Assembly: GCA_030765645.1 (NCBI GenBank)
Contig: JAVCCE010000011.1
Coordinates: 290,910 to 354,909, forward strand
DNA from: Candidatus Hinthialibacter antarcticus
Lineage (GTDB): Bacteria; Hinthialibacterota; Hinthialibacteria; Hinthialibacterales; Hinthialibacteraceae
Length of the DNA stretch: 64,000 nucleotides
Reading direction: 5' to 3'
A program made the translations under genes and the position numbers. The notes beneath the pieces are model-generated. The model was not told the DNA's origin, made no database searches, and was given only the letters and a program-made list of their open reading frames with translations. Shown piece after piece: positions 33,438 through 42,493 of this stretch; within the stretch, counting starts at the first letter, position 1, and every line of letters begins with the position of its first letter.

Positions 33438-34660
33438 GAGAGCGCCTCCTCTAATGGATTGCCTTCGGTGTATTCGGTGGGCGCGTTCATCAACCGTCCT
33501 ATCGTTGACGCAATTTGAATTTGCTGAACAGGTTTATCGACCACAACGCCCTGCTCGACCCCCGGGCCAATCAGCAGGGCGAAAATTTTGCGCGCAGATT
33601 GGGTATTAAAGTGATGTTGATAGGGCACCGCCATCATGCGGTTGCTATCGCGTCCGCAATCGGGGACAATCACAAACACGGTGTTGTCGCGGTATTCTTC
33701 ATCCGCCTCAATCACTTCAACCAGGCGTTGAATGCCCCGGTCAATCACGCTCACTCCCAGCGTATAATGGGTCGGGTTGCCCCAATGGACATAGTCAGGA
33801 TCGTTATAATTAATCATTATCAACTTGGGGCGTAGTTGTTTGATCGCCCGCGTCGCCAACGCGGTCAACAATCGGTCGCCGCGCGGGTTCACAAATCCCG
33901 ACTCGCCGTAATAATGCCGCCAGTTTTCCCAGAATTGGGCGATCTCAGGAATCGGCTCATTACGTAAATCTGCGCGGTAATCAACCGCTTCCAGTTTTTC
34001 GAGCTCTTTTCGTTTGGCTTCGATCTCTACATCAGGCACACCGCCCGATTCTAACTGACGGCGCAGCAGAAACGTTTTGTAGCGATACAAACTCAAAACC
34101 GTCGAGCGATATTGAACGCCAAACAGGTGGTGATTGCTGAAACTATAAAATTCTTCATCCGTACGGTCTTCGCCATTGATAATCAGCGTCTGGTGTTCAG
34201 GAACCTGATAGGCCTTGCGAAGATACTCAAACATGGTCGGAACCTTCGGCTCAAAGCGCGCCCCCAAAAATTTGGCGCCGATGTCTTTATAACGCTCATA
34301 GGTTCCAGTCAGAATATATAGCGTCCCCTGTCCGTGGCTGGTTTCAATTTCCTGCTTTTCGCCGCTGTCGTCGTCTTCAGTAAACTGTTCGATTTCCATC
34401 TGATTGAACAGCGTGCCGCGCTTGCACAGTTCATGAAGAAAGTAGGGGCTATAGGTATGTTGCGGGTCAATCGTCTCGCGGCGCCTCACCCCACCGCCGA
34501 AGCGAATCACGACAATGTTCGGGCCGTCATACGGCGGCAATTCAGTGGAATAGGCCTCCGCGTCTTGCGCATGTACGCGAGGGCCATGCATCGCCCCGGC
34601 GCCAAGCAGCGCCGCGCTCGATTTGAGAAACGATCTTCGGTCTGGGTAATATGCGCTCAT
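33434..34660 (-). CDS. Tat-exported alkaline-phosphatase-superfamily protein
   Basis: 408 residues. The start at 34660 gives a clear twin-arginine signal (DRRSFLKSSAALLGAGAM) and has GGGGAT upstream. The core resembles sulfatase/DUF1501-type phosphatase folds: PNIVVIRFGGGVRRRETID, SHGQGTLYILTG, FVIVPDCGRDSN and YQHHFNTQSARKIFALLIGPGV (in parts). The usual first metal aspartate after the first strand is replaced by FGGG, and there is no formylglycine motif, so catalysis is doubtful. It overlaps the downstream membrane-protein gene by 4 bp. Confidence 0.78.
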   Translation of the reverse strand: MSAYYPDRRSFLKSSAALLGAGAMHGPRVHAQDAEAYSTELPPYDGPNIVVIRFGGGVRRRETIDPQHTYSPYFLHELCKRGTLFNQMEIEQFTEDDDSGEKQEIETSHGQGTLYILTGTYERYKDIGAKFLGARFEPKVPTMFEYLRKAYQVPEHQTLIINGEDRTDEEFYSFSNHHLFGVQYRSTVLSLYRYKTFLLRRQLESGGVPDVEIEAKRKELEKLEAVDYRADLRNEPIPEIAQFWENWRHYYGESGFVNPRGDRLLTALATRAIKQLRPKLIMINYNDPDYVHWGNPTHYTLGVSVIDRGIQRLVEVIEADEEYRDNTVFVIVPDCGRDSNRMMAVPYQHHFNTQSARKIFALLIGPGVEQGVVVDKPVQQIQIASTIGRLMNAPTEYTEGNPLEEALS

Positions 34661-34969
34661 TCGACATCCCCTTTTGCATTCAACTATACATAAGAATACG
34701 TCTGAGTTTGAGCAAAAATTCAAGATCATTCTATATTTTTTATAAAAAAATGATTACTGATTCAGTTTATTTTAAAAAGCAAAACACTGATCTTTTACAA
34801 ATAAGGTCAAAAAAAATGAACCATGCTTTTTCAATCAATAAATATAACGCCAATAGATACCTCTGGCTAAAACCGTGGTGTTCTGTCTTCGACCGCATAA
34901 ACATACAAAAAGGCGGGAACGATGCATGATCATTCCCGCCTTCATTATTTCAAAGAACAATTACAATCT
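34661..34969. other. AT-rich intergenic region with terminator
   Basis: Promoter region of the alkaline-phosphatase-like gene and 3' region of the secreted protein gene at 34970. The terminator 34907-34942 is the only structure seen; the rest is AT-rich and without a gene. Confidence 0.5.
34907..34942 (-). terminator. Intrinsic terminator after the secreted protein gene 34970-36322
   Basis: On the minus strand the stem AAGGCGGGAATGATC pairs with GATCGTTCCCGCCTT-like sequence and is followed by TTTTT. The 28-bp stem region is GC-rich and strong. Confidence 0.85.
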
Positions 34970-36322
34970 TTAGAACAGTGACCACTCGTTGACAGCGGTT
35001 TCGCCAATGTCGCCAAAGGTGTAACGGCCATAACCGAACACGCCGCCTGACCACAGAATCTCAAAGGCGTTCTCTTCAGCAGTTGCTGGTTGGTTGACTT
35101 CGATTGCTTGTCCGAATCCACCATACGAACTTGGAACCACGTCGGATGGGGTTCGTAACTCATCTGTCGTAAACGCTTGAATGGCGCGATGCGCGATCAG
35201 AGCGCCGTCTTGCTCCGCCTCAAAGGCAGCGTCATGAACGGCGATGAAGCATGGGCGTATTTCGCCGTTGTCATCCCCATGAGTATTGTCAATTTGCCAT
35301 GTCGAAGAACTGCAGGAGACAACATAAATTAAGCCGTCCAAACCTTTAATCGAGTTAACATAATTGGGTTTGTAGGTTTGAATGGTAGGCGTTTCGGTCA
35401 CTTCGCCTTGAACGCTCCACAGTTCATCATTTCCCCACGGAGCATCTTCAGACCCGACATCTTTGTATGCGCGATAGAAGGTGGAATCCCATCCGTTGCT
35501 TGCGCCAGGATAACCGGAGTTATAGACGTAATTGGTAAATTCATCAGGGCTCAGGATAATATTGCTGGAGGCTCCATTGAAACCAGGCCAAGCGGAACGC
35601 CCGGTGGTTTCACGGACGCTAAACGTATTACCATCTTGCGTGGTAATAACGAAATAGACACCGTCGTTTCCGCCTGTGATAATCGTGTCGGCGCCGCTGC
35701 CGGATACAGACAAGTTGCCCGGGCGGAAATCGTATCCCAAATAGTCGCCTTCAAACGAAAAAGCCAACTCGGGCCCGGTAAATCCATCCGCTCCATCAGA
35801 AGTGTAGCGAACGATATGCTGTCCTTGGTTGATATAAATATTCCTATCATCATCCAATTCGAATGACATGTAGAAAGGCGGAGCATCCGATGCGCTGCCC
35901 CACCACGCTTCATTCCATTCCGCAGACGATTGAGGTTCAGGAACCACGCCCAATTCCAAAGCGATGCCCATTGGGTTTCCATTGAAGGAATCGATCCAGA
36001 TGATAGAGTTGTCTGGATATTGCGCGGCTAAATCTAAGTTGGCGTCAGGATCAGACTCATTAATCCCGTTTTGACGGATTCCGAGAAGCAAGCGAGTTTC
36101 ATCAAAACGCTTCAATCCGAAATATGTATCTGATGTACGCTCTCCTGCCTGCCAACTGCCTACTTCTGCGCCTTCAGAATCAACCGTCCGGCCTTGAGCC
36201 GTCAAAATCGGTAGTGGAGGGTTGGCATCTGTTAGCAGATGCTCAAACACGACCCCGATTTCTTGCGCCGATACACTAAACGCAAACAATCCTACACATA
36301 GAGATACAAATAATTTCTTCAT
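34970..36322 (-). CDS. Secreted protein with C-terminal NEWSLF tail
   Basis: 450 residues with a signal peptide MKKLFVSLCVGLFAFSVSAQ. The body looks like an all-beta, propeller-like protein, with repeats such as NSIIWIDSFNGNPMGIALEL, RNIYINQGQHIVRYTSDG and DTIITGGNDGVYFVIT, and no named family. The protein ends TAVNEWSLF, which matches the tails of three other secreted proteins here (52760, 57263 and 58761 genes). A strong terminator follows. It is a single-gene unit. The tail may be a sorting or anchoring signal; that is inference from recurrence. Confidence 0.8.
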   Translation of the reverse strand: MKKLFVSLCVGLFAFSVSAQEIGVVFEHLLTDANPPLPILTAQGRTVDSEGAEVGSWQAGERTSDTYFGLKRFDETRLLLGIRQNGINESDPDANLDLAAQYPDNSIIWIDSFNGNPMGIALELGVVPEPQSSAEWNEAWWGSASDAPPFYMSFELDDDRNIYINQGQHIVRYTSDGADGFTGPELAFSFEGDYLGYDFRPGNLSVSGSGADTIITGGNDGVYFVITTQDGNTFSVRETTGRSAWPGFNGASSNIILSPDEFTNYVYNSGYPGASNGWDSTFYRAYKDVGSEDAPWGNDELWSVQGEVTETPTIQTYKPNYVNSIKGLDGLIYVVSCSSSTWQIDNTHGDDNGEIRPCFIAVHDAAFEAEQDGALIAHRAIQAFTTDELRTPSDVVPSSYGGFGQAIEVNQPATAEENAFEILWSGGVFGYGRYTFGDIGETAVNEWSLF

Positions 36323-36640
36323 AGAGATTTATTCCTTCCTGGATTTGTAGTGGTTTTTTGTAATGCCAAGTTGGCTTTCATCTTTAAATTTAGATTCATA
36401 TTAAAGATTTGTCCAGTAAATTTTCACAAATAGTTTCGAGCCATTAATTTCTGCAAGCCGACATGAAAATTCGTCTCAAAAAAACAACCGACGTTTTGGG
36501 CGCAGCGCGCTGCGCCCCTAGCACTAAACTTGGGGAGGGCGAGGCTCCCGCCGAGCCTCAAAGTTTCACAACGTATTCTACACCGCAGTTCACCAGGAGC
36601 CTGCCTGCCGCAGGCAGGGTTCGCCCTCCCATAATGAATT
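36323..36640. other. Intergenic region with GC-rich inverted repeats
   Basis: AT-rich leader of the 34970 gene (to about 36480), then the palindrome GGGCGCAGCGCGCTGCGCCC (36498-36517) and the 98-bp inverted-repeat element 36533-36630. No gene is supported. Confidence 0.55.
36533..36630. repeat. GC-rich inverted-repeat element
   Basis: Outer arms GGGAGGGCGA (36533-36542) and TCGCCCTCCC (36621-36630) are exact inverted repeats. Inside lie two hairpins, GAGGCTCCCGCCGAGCCTC and CCTGCCTGCCGCAGGCAGG. It is distinct from the MITE-like family and occurs once in the window. It sits at the 3' end of the SMP-30 gene and may terminate it. Confidence 0.6.
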
Positions 36641-37543
36641 TCAATAGGCGCCTTTGACGCGCATTTTGATTGAATACAACCCTTTGACTGCTGTAATAAA
36701 CAATACGTCGCGGTCTTTGCCGCCAAAACACGCATTCGCCGTCCAACCTTGCGGCACTTCAATCTGTTGTAATTTCTTTCCCGTCTTGTCATAGACCACC
36801 ACGCCGTCTCCGCTGGTGGTATAGATGTTGCCTTCCACGTCCAGGGTCAGGCCGTCCGACTGCTGGTTGCAAATCAAGGTTTGATTGCGGAGCGAGCCGT
36901 CTGCGGCGATGTCATAGCGATAGATCTTTTTGTCGCCGATGTCAGCGACATACAAATACTTACCGTCTGGCGTCCCAATGATTCCGTTGGGTTTGACGAT
37001 GTCGGTTTCCATGCGTTCCAACGTCTTGCCGTCGGGCGAGAGGCGGTAGACGAATTCCCCGCCCTGCAAAATATCCGATGGGCGGTCCGTCCACCATGGC
37101 CGTTTGTACATCGGGTCGGTCATATACATCGCGCCGCCGGGGTGAACATACACATCATTGGGCGCATTGAGCAACTTGCCGTCATACGCTTTGACCAACA
37201 CGGTCACGTCGCCGTTGGGCGCAATCGACCACAATTCATTCTTCTCATCAGCGCAGGCGATGAGGTTGCCTTTTGCGTCGAAGAACATACCGTTGCTGCG
37301 ATTGCTCGGTTTCATGTAAACCGACAGCACGTTGTTCGTGCTCCATTTTAAGATGCGGTCATTCGGCTGGTCGGTAAAATAGACATTGCCTTCCGCATCG
37401 GCGGCGGGGCCTTCGGTAAACGAAAATCCGCTGGAAAGCAGTTCCAGTTCAGCGCCGGGAGCGGTGACCTCTTGGGCGGCAGCGGTAAGAATGAAGAATC
37501 CTGAGAATAAAAACACGCAACTCGACAAAACAATTCGCTTCAT
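36641..37543 (-). CDS. Secreted SMP-30/gluconolactonase-family protein
   Basis: 300 residues. The signal peptide is IVLSSCVFLFSGFFILTAAA. SMP-30 propeller blocks follow: FTEGPAADAEGNVYFTDQ with the first metal glutamate, SNGMFFDAKGNLIACAD, LNAPNDVYVHPGG with the metal asparagine, KPNGIIGTPDGKYLYVAD and SDGLTLDVEGNIYTT with the catalytic aspartate. The family hydrolyses sugar lactones. Its placement upstream of nothing on the same strand makes it a single unit; extracellular sugar-lactone cleavage is the likely role. Confidence 0.9.
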   Translation of the reverse strand: MKRIVLSSCVFLFSGFFILTAAAQEVTAPGAELELLSSGFSFTEGPAADAEGNVYFTDQPNDRILKWSTNNVLSVYMKPSNRSNGMFFDAKGNLIACADEKNELWSIAPNGDVTVLVKAYDGKLLNAPNDVYVHPGGAMYMTDPMYKRPWWTDRPSDILQGGEFVYRLSPDGKTLERMETDIVKPNGIIGTPDGKYLYVADIGDKKIYRYDIAADGSLRNQTLICNQQSDGLTLDVEGNIYTTSGDGVVVYDKTGKKLQQIEVPQGWTANACFGGKDRDVLFITAVKGLYSIKMRVKGAY

Positions 37544-37601
37544 GGCGATTGCTCCTTTCAGATCAAAGCACTCGCCTGATTGTAAACGATACCAGGTGGG
37601 G

Positions 37602-37766
37602 TGCGTCTAGGCGAACAGATCGGCGGGGTGGCGAGCCAAAGCCGTGAAGCGGACAGTCTGGAGCAGGATATGATTTCAGCGGTTCATCTTTGCTTTTTGG
37701 GATCCCCCCGGCGCTTTCAGCGCTCCCCCCTTAAAAAAGGGGGGCATAATGCGTCTAGGCGAACAG
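37602..37766. repeat. 17-bp direct repeat copying the end of the DUF1501 gene, around a GC-rich hairpin
   Basis: TGCGTCTAGGCGAACAG occurs at 37602-37618 and again at 37750-37766, where it encodes the last residues and stop of the DUF1501 gene. The 131 bp between contain CCCCCCGGCGCTTTCAGCGC and a CCCCCCTT-AAAA-AAGGGGGG hairpin. This could be an insertion flanked by a target duplication or a duplication remnant. Confidence 0.6.
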
Positions 37767-39182
37767 TTCAAGCACGGGCTTGCCGACGCCGTCGCGGGTC
37801 ACATAAAAGGGCCGCTTTTCGATTTCGTAATTCAGTTCGGGCGGGATGCCCATTGCGTGGTATATGGTGGCGTGCAGGTCTTCCATCACCACCGGGTTCT
37901 CAATGATCTTACAGGGGCGCTCGTCAGCGGTTTTGCCGTAGACGGCGCCTTGTTTCACGCCGCCGCCAAACAGCAACACCGAACCGCCGTCGGTGAAATG
38001 GCGGTGCATACCATAGAACTTCAAGTCTTCAATCGTATCAGGAACCGTGACCTGGTCTTTGACTTTATTGCCGGGCTTTCCTTCGACCATCATGTCGCGG
38101 CTGAATTCGCTGGCGAGTACAATCAGCGTACGGTCGAGCAGCCCGCGTTCTTCGAGATCAAGAACCAGCTGCGCAATCGGCGCGTCGATTTCCTGTTTCA
38201 TTTTCTCAGCGCGGGTGTGCCCGTTCTCGTGGGTGTCCCAACCCTGAAATGGAATGTACTCAGTCGTCACTTCAATGAACCGCGCGCCTTGTTCCGTAAG
38301 CCGACGCGCCAGCAAGCACCCCAAGCCAAAACGTCCGGTATTGTAAGTATCAAAAACCTCTTTCGGCTCCAAACTCATATCAAACGCCTTGGCGGCGGGC
38401 GATCCGAGTAAGCGATGCGAATTCTCTAGCGAGCGCAGCAGCGACTCTTTCTGGTAGTCGCTTCCATAATGGTTAATGGGGCTGGCTTCGACCATTTGTT
38501 TGTACTGGCTGTAGCGGTTCTGAAAGCGATTGAGCGTCATGCCCGGCGGCGGCTGTACGGACGACACCGCGTTACTGGGGTCTGGAACCATGAACGGCCC
38601 ATACTCGCTGCCTAGAAACCCCGCCTGGTGAAAAGCGCGCAGTTCTTCCGCCTCGCCGTTGCCATCAAAACGCTGTCCGATGTCGATAAACGCAGGGACA
38701 GCCGGATTCAGCGGCCCGAGCGTCTTCGCCATAACAGCGCCGAGGTGCGGGGCCGCTACCGTCAGCGGCGGCGCGTAACCAGTGTGCCAATGATATTGAT
38801 GGCGCGAATGCAGGATGAAGCCCAGGTCGCCCGCGCGAAACGTGCGCAGCACAGTTCCTCTGTCCATCACGGCGGCGACTTTTTCTAAGCCTTCAGAAAA
38901 CTGAACGCCGTCAATCGCGGTTGGAATCGAAGGAAACGTGCTCAACACGCTGTCCGGCTTCATGCCGGTTTCATACGGTTGATAGCGTTTGGGATCAAAA
39001 GTCTCGGTATGCGCCATGCCGCCCGCCATCCAGAGCAGAATAACGGTATCCGCTTTGGCTTCCTGTAATTTCGCGGACGGATTGGCAAACGAAGCGCGGG
39101 GCGCTGCCGCCGCGAGTGCGGACAAAGTCGCAGCGCTGGCGTTCTTTAAAAAATCACGACGATTGGTTTGATGATTCAACAT
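37755..39182 (-). CDS. Tat-exported DUF1501 protein
   Basis: 475 residues. The N-terminus is a twin-arginine signal (NRRDFLKNASAATLSALAAAA). DUF1501 features: ADTVILLWMAGGMAHTETFDPK, RTFRAGDLGFILHSRHQYHWHTGY (parts), PAVPAFIDIGQRF, EVTTEYIPFQGWDTHENG, LIVLASEFSRD and HRHFTDGGSVLLFGGGV. These proteins belong to the alkaline phosphatase clan and nearly always pair with a DUF1549/DUF1553 protein, as here (21 bp upstream). Their reaction is not established; they are abundant in Planctomycetes-like bacteria and linked to polysaccharide use. Confidence 0.93.
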   Translation of the reverse strand: MLNHQTNRRDFLKNASAATLSALAAAAPRASFANPSAKLQEAKADTVILLWMAGGMAHTETFDPKRYQPYETGMKPDSVLSTFPSIPTAIDGVQFSEGLEKVAAVMDRGTVLRTFRAGDLGFILHSRHQYHWHTGYAPPLTVAAPHLGAVMAKTLGPLNPAVPAFIDIGQRFDGNGEAEELRAFHQAGFLGSEYGPFMVPDPSNAVSSVQPPPGMTLNRFQNRYSQYKQMVEASPINHYGSDYQKESLLRSLENSHRLLGSPAAKAFDMSLEPKEVFDTYNTGRFGLGCLLARRLTEQGARFIEVTTEYIPFQGWDTHENGHTRAEKMKQEIDAPIAQLVLDLEERGLLDRTLIVLASEFSRDMMVEGKPGNKVKDQVTVPDTIEDLKFYGMHRHFTDGGSVLLFGGGVKQGAVYGKTADERPCKIIENPVVMEDLHATIYHAMGIPPELNYEIEKRPFYVTRDGVGKPVLELFA

Positions 39183-39203
39183 GATAATTCCTTTAATCCC
39201 GAA

Positions 39204-41543
39204 TCAATAAATGAGTTGAAATTCTGGCAGCATGGCGACGATCCATAACAGGTCTTGCAGTGATTGCTCGCGGTCGTCTTGGTCGAAAATGGTTGACGCC
39301 AGGGAGAGTTCCTGTTGGGTCGGCTTGCGGCCTAATGCGTGGGCGAAGACGCCGTTGATGATTTCCGCTTCGCTGCCCTGGTTCCATTGGCGGGCGCCGT
39401 GTTGCAACATCTTCGCCAGCGTCTCGCCGTTGCTGATCTCCAGCGCTTGCAGCGTAGTGGTCAATGAATTGCGTTGCGTGGTCACCTGCTCGCGGTTGGG
39501 GCGCCCCAGCGCTTTTTGCAGCGGGCCAGCGACAACCAGCGAACTACGCAGCGGCTTCGAGTCGCCTAAGACGAAAAATTGCGTTTGAAATCGCATAAAC
39601 TCATCCACAACCGGCCACTCGACCACCTCGACACGCGCCTTGAGCCGAAAATACCCTGGCGGGACCGCATAGGCAATCGTGGAATGGCTATGCGTACGCA
39701 GATGCGTTTTCGACGTGCTTGGGTTTTGTCCAACCACGGGAGGCTTCGCGTCAGCGGCGACGGCTTTCGACCATTGCAACTCGCTCAGCGGCAGTTCGCC
39801 TTCCGGGCCGATCAAGCGAGCGTCAATCCAATCGACTTGGACGGGCAAGCCGCCTTCGTGGTTATCCACCGAAACCAGTTGAACCATCGACGCGCCGCTG
39901 ATATCGACGTCTATCTCAACCGAGCCGGATTCAATACGCGGGCTTGAGAAGCGCAACATGCGGTGAACGTCTTCGTCCGGCGCCTGTCCGCCCTGCCCGC
40001 GACCGTCGCTGCGAAAGAAGTTGTCCGGCGGCAATAAATCATACCCGGTCAACACCGACAGCGCATCAACGAACTGCTCCGCCGACATGCGGCGCACCAG
40101 CGGGCCTTGAAACACATAGTTTGGATCATTGGCGTCATAATCGACCGCAGGCAGCTGATAAGCGCGCGAGGTCAGTATGGTTTTCATGGTACGATGCAGA
40201 TCGTACCCATTGTCGGAGAGGTCAGCCGCCAGCCAGTCTAAAACCTCCTGGCTCCAGGGCGCCGCTTCCATATCATCGACGGGTTCAATGATTCCTCGCC
40301 CCATAAACCGCGCCCAGATACGATTGACGATGGTACGCGTCAGGCGTCCGTTGTCATCGTTTGTCATGATCTTTGCGAGTTGAGCGCGGCGTTGATCGAC
40401 GGGGGCCCCGGCATCAATCGCGCCAAGTTCTGGATACAAAAAATGCACCTCGGCGAATTTGCCTGTCGGCGAATCGCACCGCACCAGTTCTAACGGCTTC
40501 TCGGTAAACACCGCCGCCAGGCCGTACGAATCAGCCAACTTCCATTGATTGATGAAACTATCGTGGCATGAGGCGCACTTGAGGTTGGTCCCCATAAACA
40601 CTTGGGCGACGTTTTGCGCGGCCTGCATTTCCGGCGTCTGGCTGGCGTTGACCACGCCGCGCCAAACGATGCCTTTGAGAAAACCGCGCGAACCCGTGAC
40701 CGGGTCAATGAGTTCCGCGACGAATTGATCGTAGGGTTTGTTTTCTTCCAGCGATTGCAATAGCCATTCGGTAATTTGTTCGCGTCCGCCGTCGATGAAA
40801 CCCGTGCCGCGATATTCATTGCGCAGCAGATCGTTCCAGAATGTCAGCCAATGTTGGGCGTAAGCGCTGCGGTTGCTCAAAACCTCATCGACCAACTTCG
40901 CCCGCTTGTCTTGCGAACCATCAGCGGCGAACGCCTCGACTGCTTCACCAGACGGCAGAACCCCAATCAAGTCGAGATACGTCCGGCGAATGTATCGGCG
41001 GTCATCTACCACCGTTTGATAATCGACTTTGTTTTTCTGATAATATCCGGCGAGTAAATTGTCGATGGGATTTTTCAGCAGCGAATCAGCATCCGTCGCC
41101 AGCGCTGGTCGGCGCGGTTCAATGCCGAGTTTTTTTTCTGCGCCCATCACGATGCTTTCGTCCCATTCGGCTCCCTGGTCGATCCAGGCGCGCAGCAACG
41201 CAATGTCTTCTTGCGAAAGCGGGTCGCCGCTCATCGGCATCTGCAGCCCCGGTTCAAGACCAGCGACCAGTTTGATCAGGCGGCTGTTCGCGCTATCACC
41301 GACAACCACCGCCGCGCCTTCATCGCCGCCAGCGATAAGCGCCTCACGACTCAGCATCGAATAGTTCCCCATTTTTAATTGTGCGCCATGACACTCAAGG
41401 CACCGCGACGACAATATAGGTTGGATTTGCTCTGAAAATGAAACGGCGCCGTCAAAAGGCGCAGGCAGAGTTGCTTCACCTTGCCCAAACGCCGTCAGGC
41501 CCAAAAAAGCGAATACAATAAGTAATAGAAAATGTTTCCCCAT
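39204..41543 (-). CDS. Secreted DUF1549/DUF1553 protein with N-terminal cytochrome c domain
   Basis: 779 residues. After the signal (MGKHFLLLIVFAFLGLTAFG) comes a planctomycete-type cytochrome c domain with heme site CLECH (about 49) and LQMPMSGDPLSQEDIALLRAWIDQGA, containing the distal Met. DUF1549 (YIRRTYLDLIGVLPSGEAVEAF, in parts) follows, with a second CASCH motif (about 330), then DUF1553 (GRLTRTIVNRIWARFMGRGI, WLAADL, RAYQLP). A concanavalin-like insert lies between about 480 and 650. It forms an operon with the DUF1501 gene downstream. The pair is a hallmark of Planctomycetes-like secretomes, and redox function is likely. Confidence 0.93.
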   Translation of the reverse strand: MGKHFLLLIVFAFLGLTAFGQGEATLPAPFDGAVSFSEQIQPILSSRCLECHGAQLKMGNYSMLSREALIAGGDEGAAVVVGDSANSRLIKLVAGLEPGLQMPMSGDPLSQEDIALLRAWIDQGAEWDESIVMGAEKKLGIEPRRPALATDADSLLKNPIDNLLAGYYQKNKVDYQTVVDDRRYIRRTYLDLIGVLPSGEAVEAFAADGSQDKRAKLVDEVLSNRSAYAQHWLTFWNDLLRNEYRGTGFIDGGREQITEWLLQSLEENKPYDQFVAELIDPVTGSRGFLKGIVWRGVVNASQTPEMQAAQNVAQVFMGTNLKCASCHDSFINQWKLADSYGLAAVFTEKPLELVRCDSPTGKFAEVHFLYPELGAIDAGAPVDQRRAQLAKIMTNDDNGRLTRTIVNRIWARFMGRGIIEPVDDMEAAPWSQEVLDWLAADLSDNGYDLHRTMKTILTSRAYQLPAVDYDANDPNYVFQGPLVRRMSAEQFVDALSVLTGYDLLPPDNFFRSDGRGQGGQAPDEDVHRMLRFSSPRIESGSVEIDVDISGASMVQLVSVDNHEGGLPVQVDWIDARLIGPEGELPLSELQWSKAVAADAKPPVVGQNPSTSKTHLRTHSHSTIAYAVPPGYFRLKARVEVVEWPVVDEFMRFQTQFFVLGDSKPLRSSLVVAGPLQKALGRPNREQVTTQRNSLTTTLQALEISNGETLAKMLQHGARQWNQGSEAEIINGVFAHALGRKPTQQELSLASTIFDQDDREQSLQDLLWIVAMLPEFQLIY

Positions 41544-41644
41544 AGTTCACACCGAATCCTGATATCATTTATCTTAATAGTCAAATTTAAACAACCAAGA
41601 ATGCAACGTCAAGGAACTGTCGAGATGAGATTTACGAAGGAGCG

Positions 41645-42217
41645 TTACTTGTCGAGAAAACTTTGCTGCGAGTAAGCCATGTCGCCTGCTGAAACCAGAC
41701 CGTTTGACGAGTGATACGGCGGCGCCAGCCAGTTACGTCCTGGAACATTGATGAGCGCTTGGTCAGGCCCGGCGCTGGTGATACGCCAAAGCGAATGTCC
41801 AAACAGGTCTTTCCAAATTGCGCTGGGGCTACCCACCCCGCCGTTGAAATAGATGGTCGCGTAATCATACGACAACTTGTTGCCGACAAAGTGCGAATCA
41901 GACAACGATTCGATCACGTCCAGCGCCTGGAATACGTCCGGCATGATCTGGTTCATGTACCCCGTTGGCGTGGTCAATCGCGAAAACGATGACGCCCAGC
42001 CGTGATCGCCCGACGGCGCGTAGAAATCCCACGGCGCAGCGTTCCAATCCATCGTGTACATTTCGATGGCGGTTCCATAGGCTTTAAAATCGCCTTGGAC
42101 GCGGGCGAGTTTAGCGCGGGTTTGAGCATTGAGAAAATTGGGCACAGCAATCGCCGCCAGAATGCCGATGATCGCTACCACGATTAACAATTCGATTAAC
42201 GTAAATCCACGCTTCAT
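41645..42217 (-). CDS. Type IV pilin-like protein (prepilin), copy 2
   Basis: 190 residues. The leader is only MKRG before FTLIELLIVVAIIG, with Glu5. The helix runs into NFLNAQTRAKLARVQGDFK. The C-terminal domain includes SRLTTPTGYMNQIMPDVF and the family block SNGLVSAGDMAYSQQ. It is a lone gene between the DUF1553 unit and the PQQ-propeller unit. As for the other copies, assembly by a type II secretion or type IV pilus machine is expected, though none of that machine is in this window. Confidence 0.92.
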   Translation of the reverse strand: MKRGFTLIELLIVVAIIGILAAIAVPNFLNAQTRAKLARVQGDFKAYGTAIEMYTMDWNAAPWDFYAPSGDHGWASSFSRLTTPTGYMNQIMPDVFQALDVIESLSDSHFVGNKLSYDYATIYFNGGVGSPSAIWKDLFGHSLWRITSAGPDQALINVPGRNWLAPPYHSSNGLVSAGDMAYSQQSFLDK

Positions 42218-42329
42218 AACCCGCCTCGACTTATTAAGGATCAGTTAGTATATAAGGGATCACTGCATTTACAGACATGGATGTTTGAATGGATATCAAT
42301 CCGCATCCGTGAAGTAAGAAATTCAGATT

Positions 42330-42446
42330 TCATTTCGTCCTTGCTTCAATTGCGCGTTGGACCAACGGCGGATAATCGGTTTGAATCAGGTCGATCCCCC
42401 ACCGTCTCATTTCCCATTGCATCTGAAAACACTTAGACGCCGATCA
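42330..42446 (-). pseudogene. Remnant of a glycerophosphodiester phosphodiesterase-like C-terminus
   Basis: On the minus strand the reading QMQWEMRRWGIDLIQTDYPP continues LVQRAIEARTK and stops at 42330-42332. The stretch RRWGIDLIQTDYPP resembles the final barrel strand of GDPD-family proteins (G-V-D-x-I-x-T-D-x-P). A stop codon lies 13 residues upstream and no start or other domain follows, so only a decayed tail remains. The call rests on this one short motif. Confidence 0.4.
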
Positions 42447-42493
42447 AACCGGGGCGCACTTCAGTTTCAATCCATGTAAATCCGCAAGCGCTT

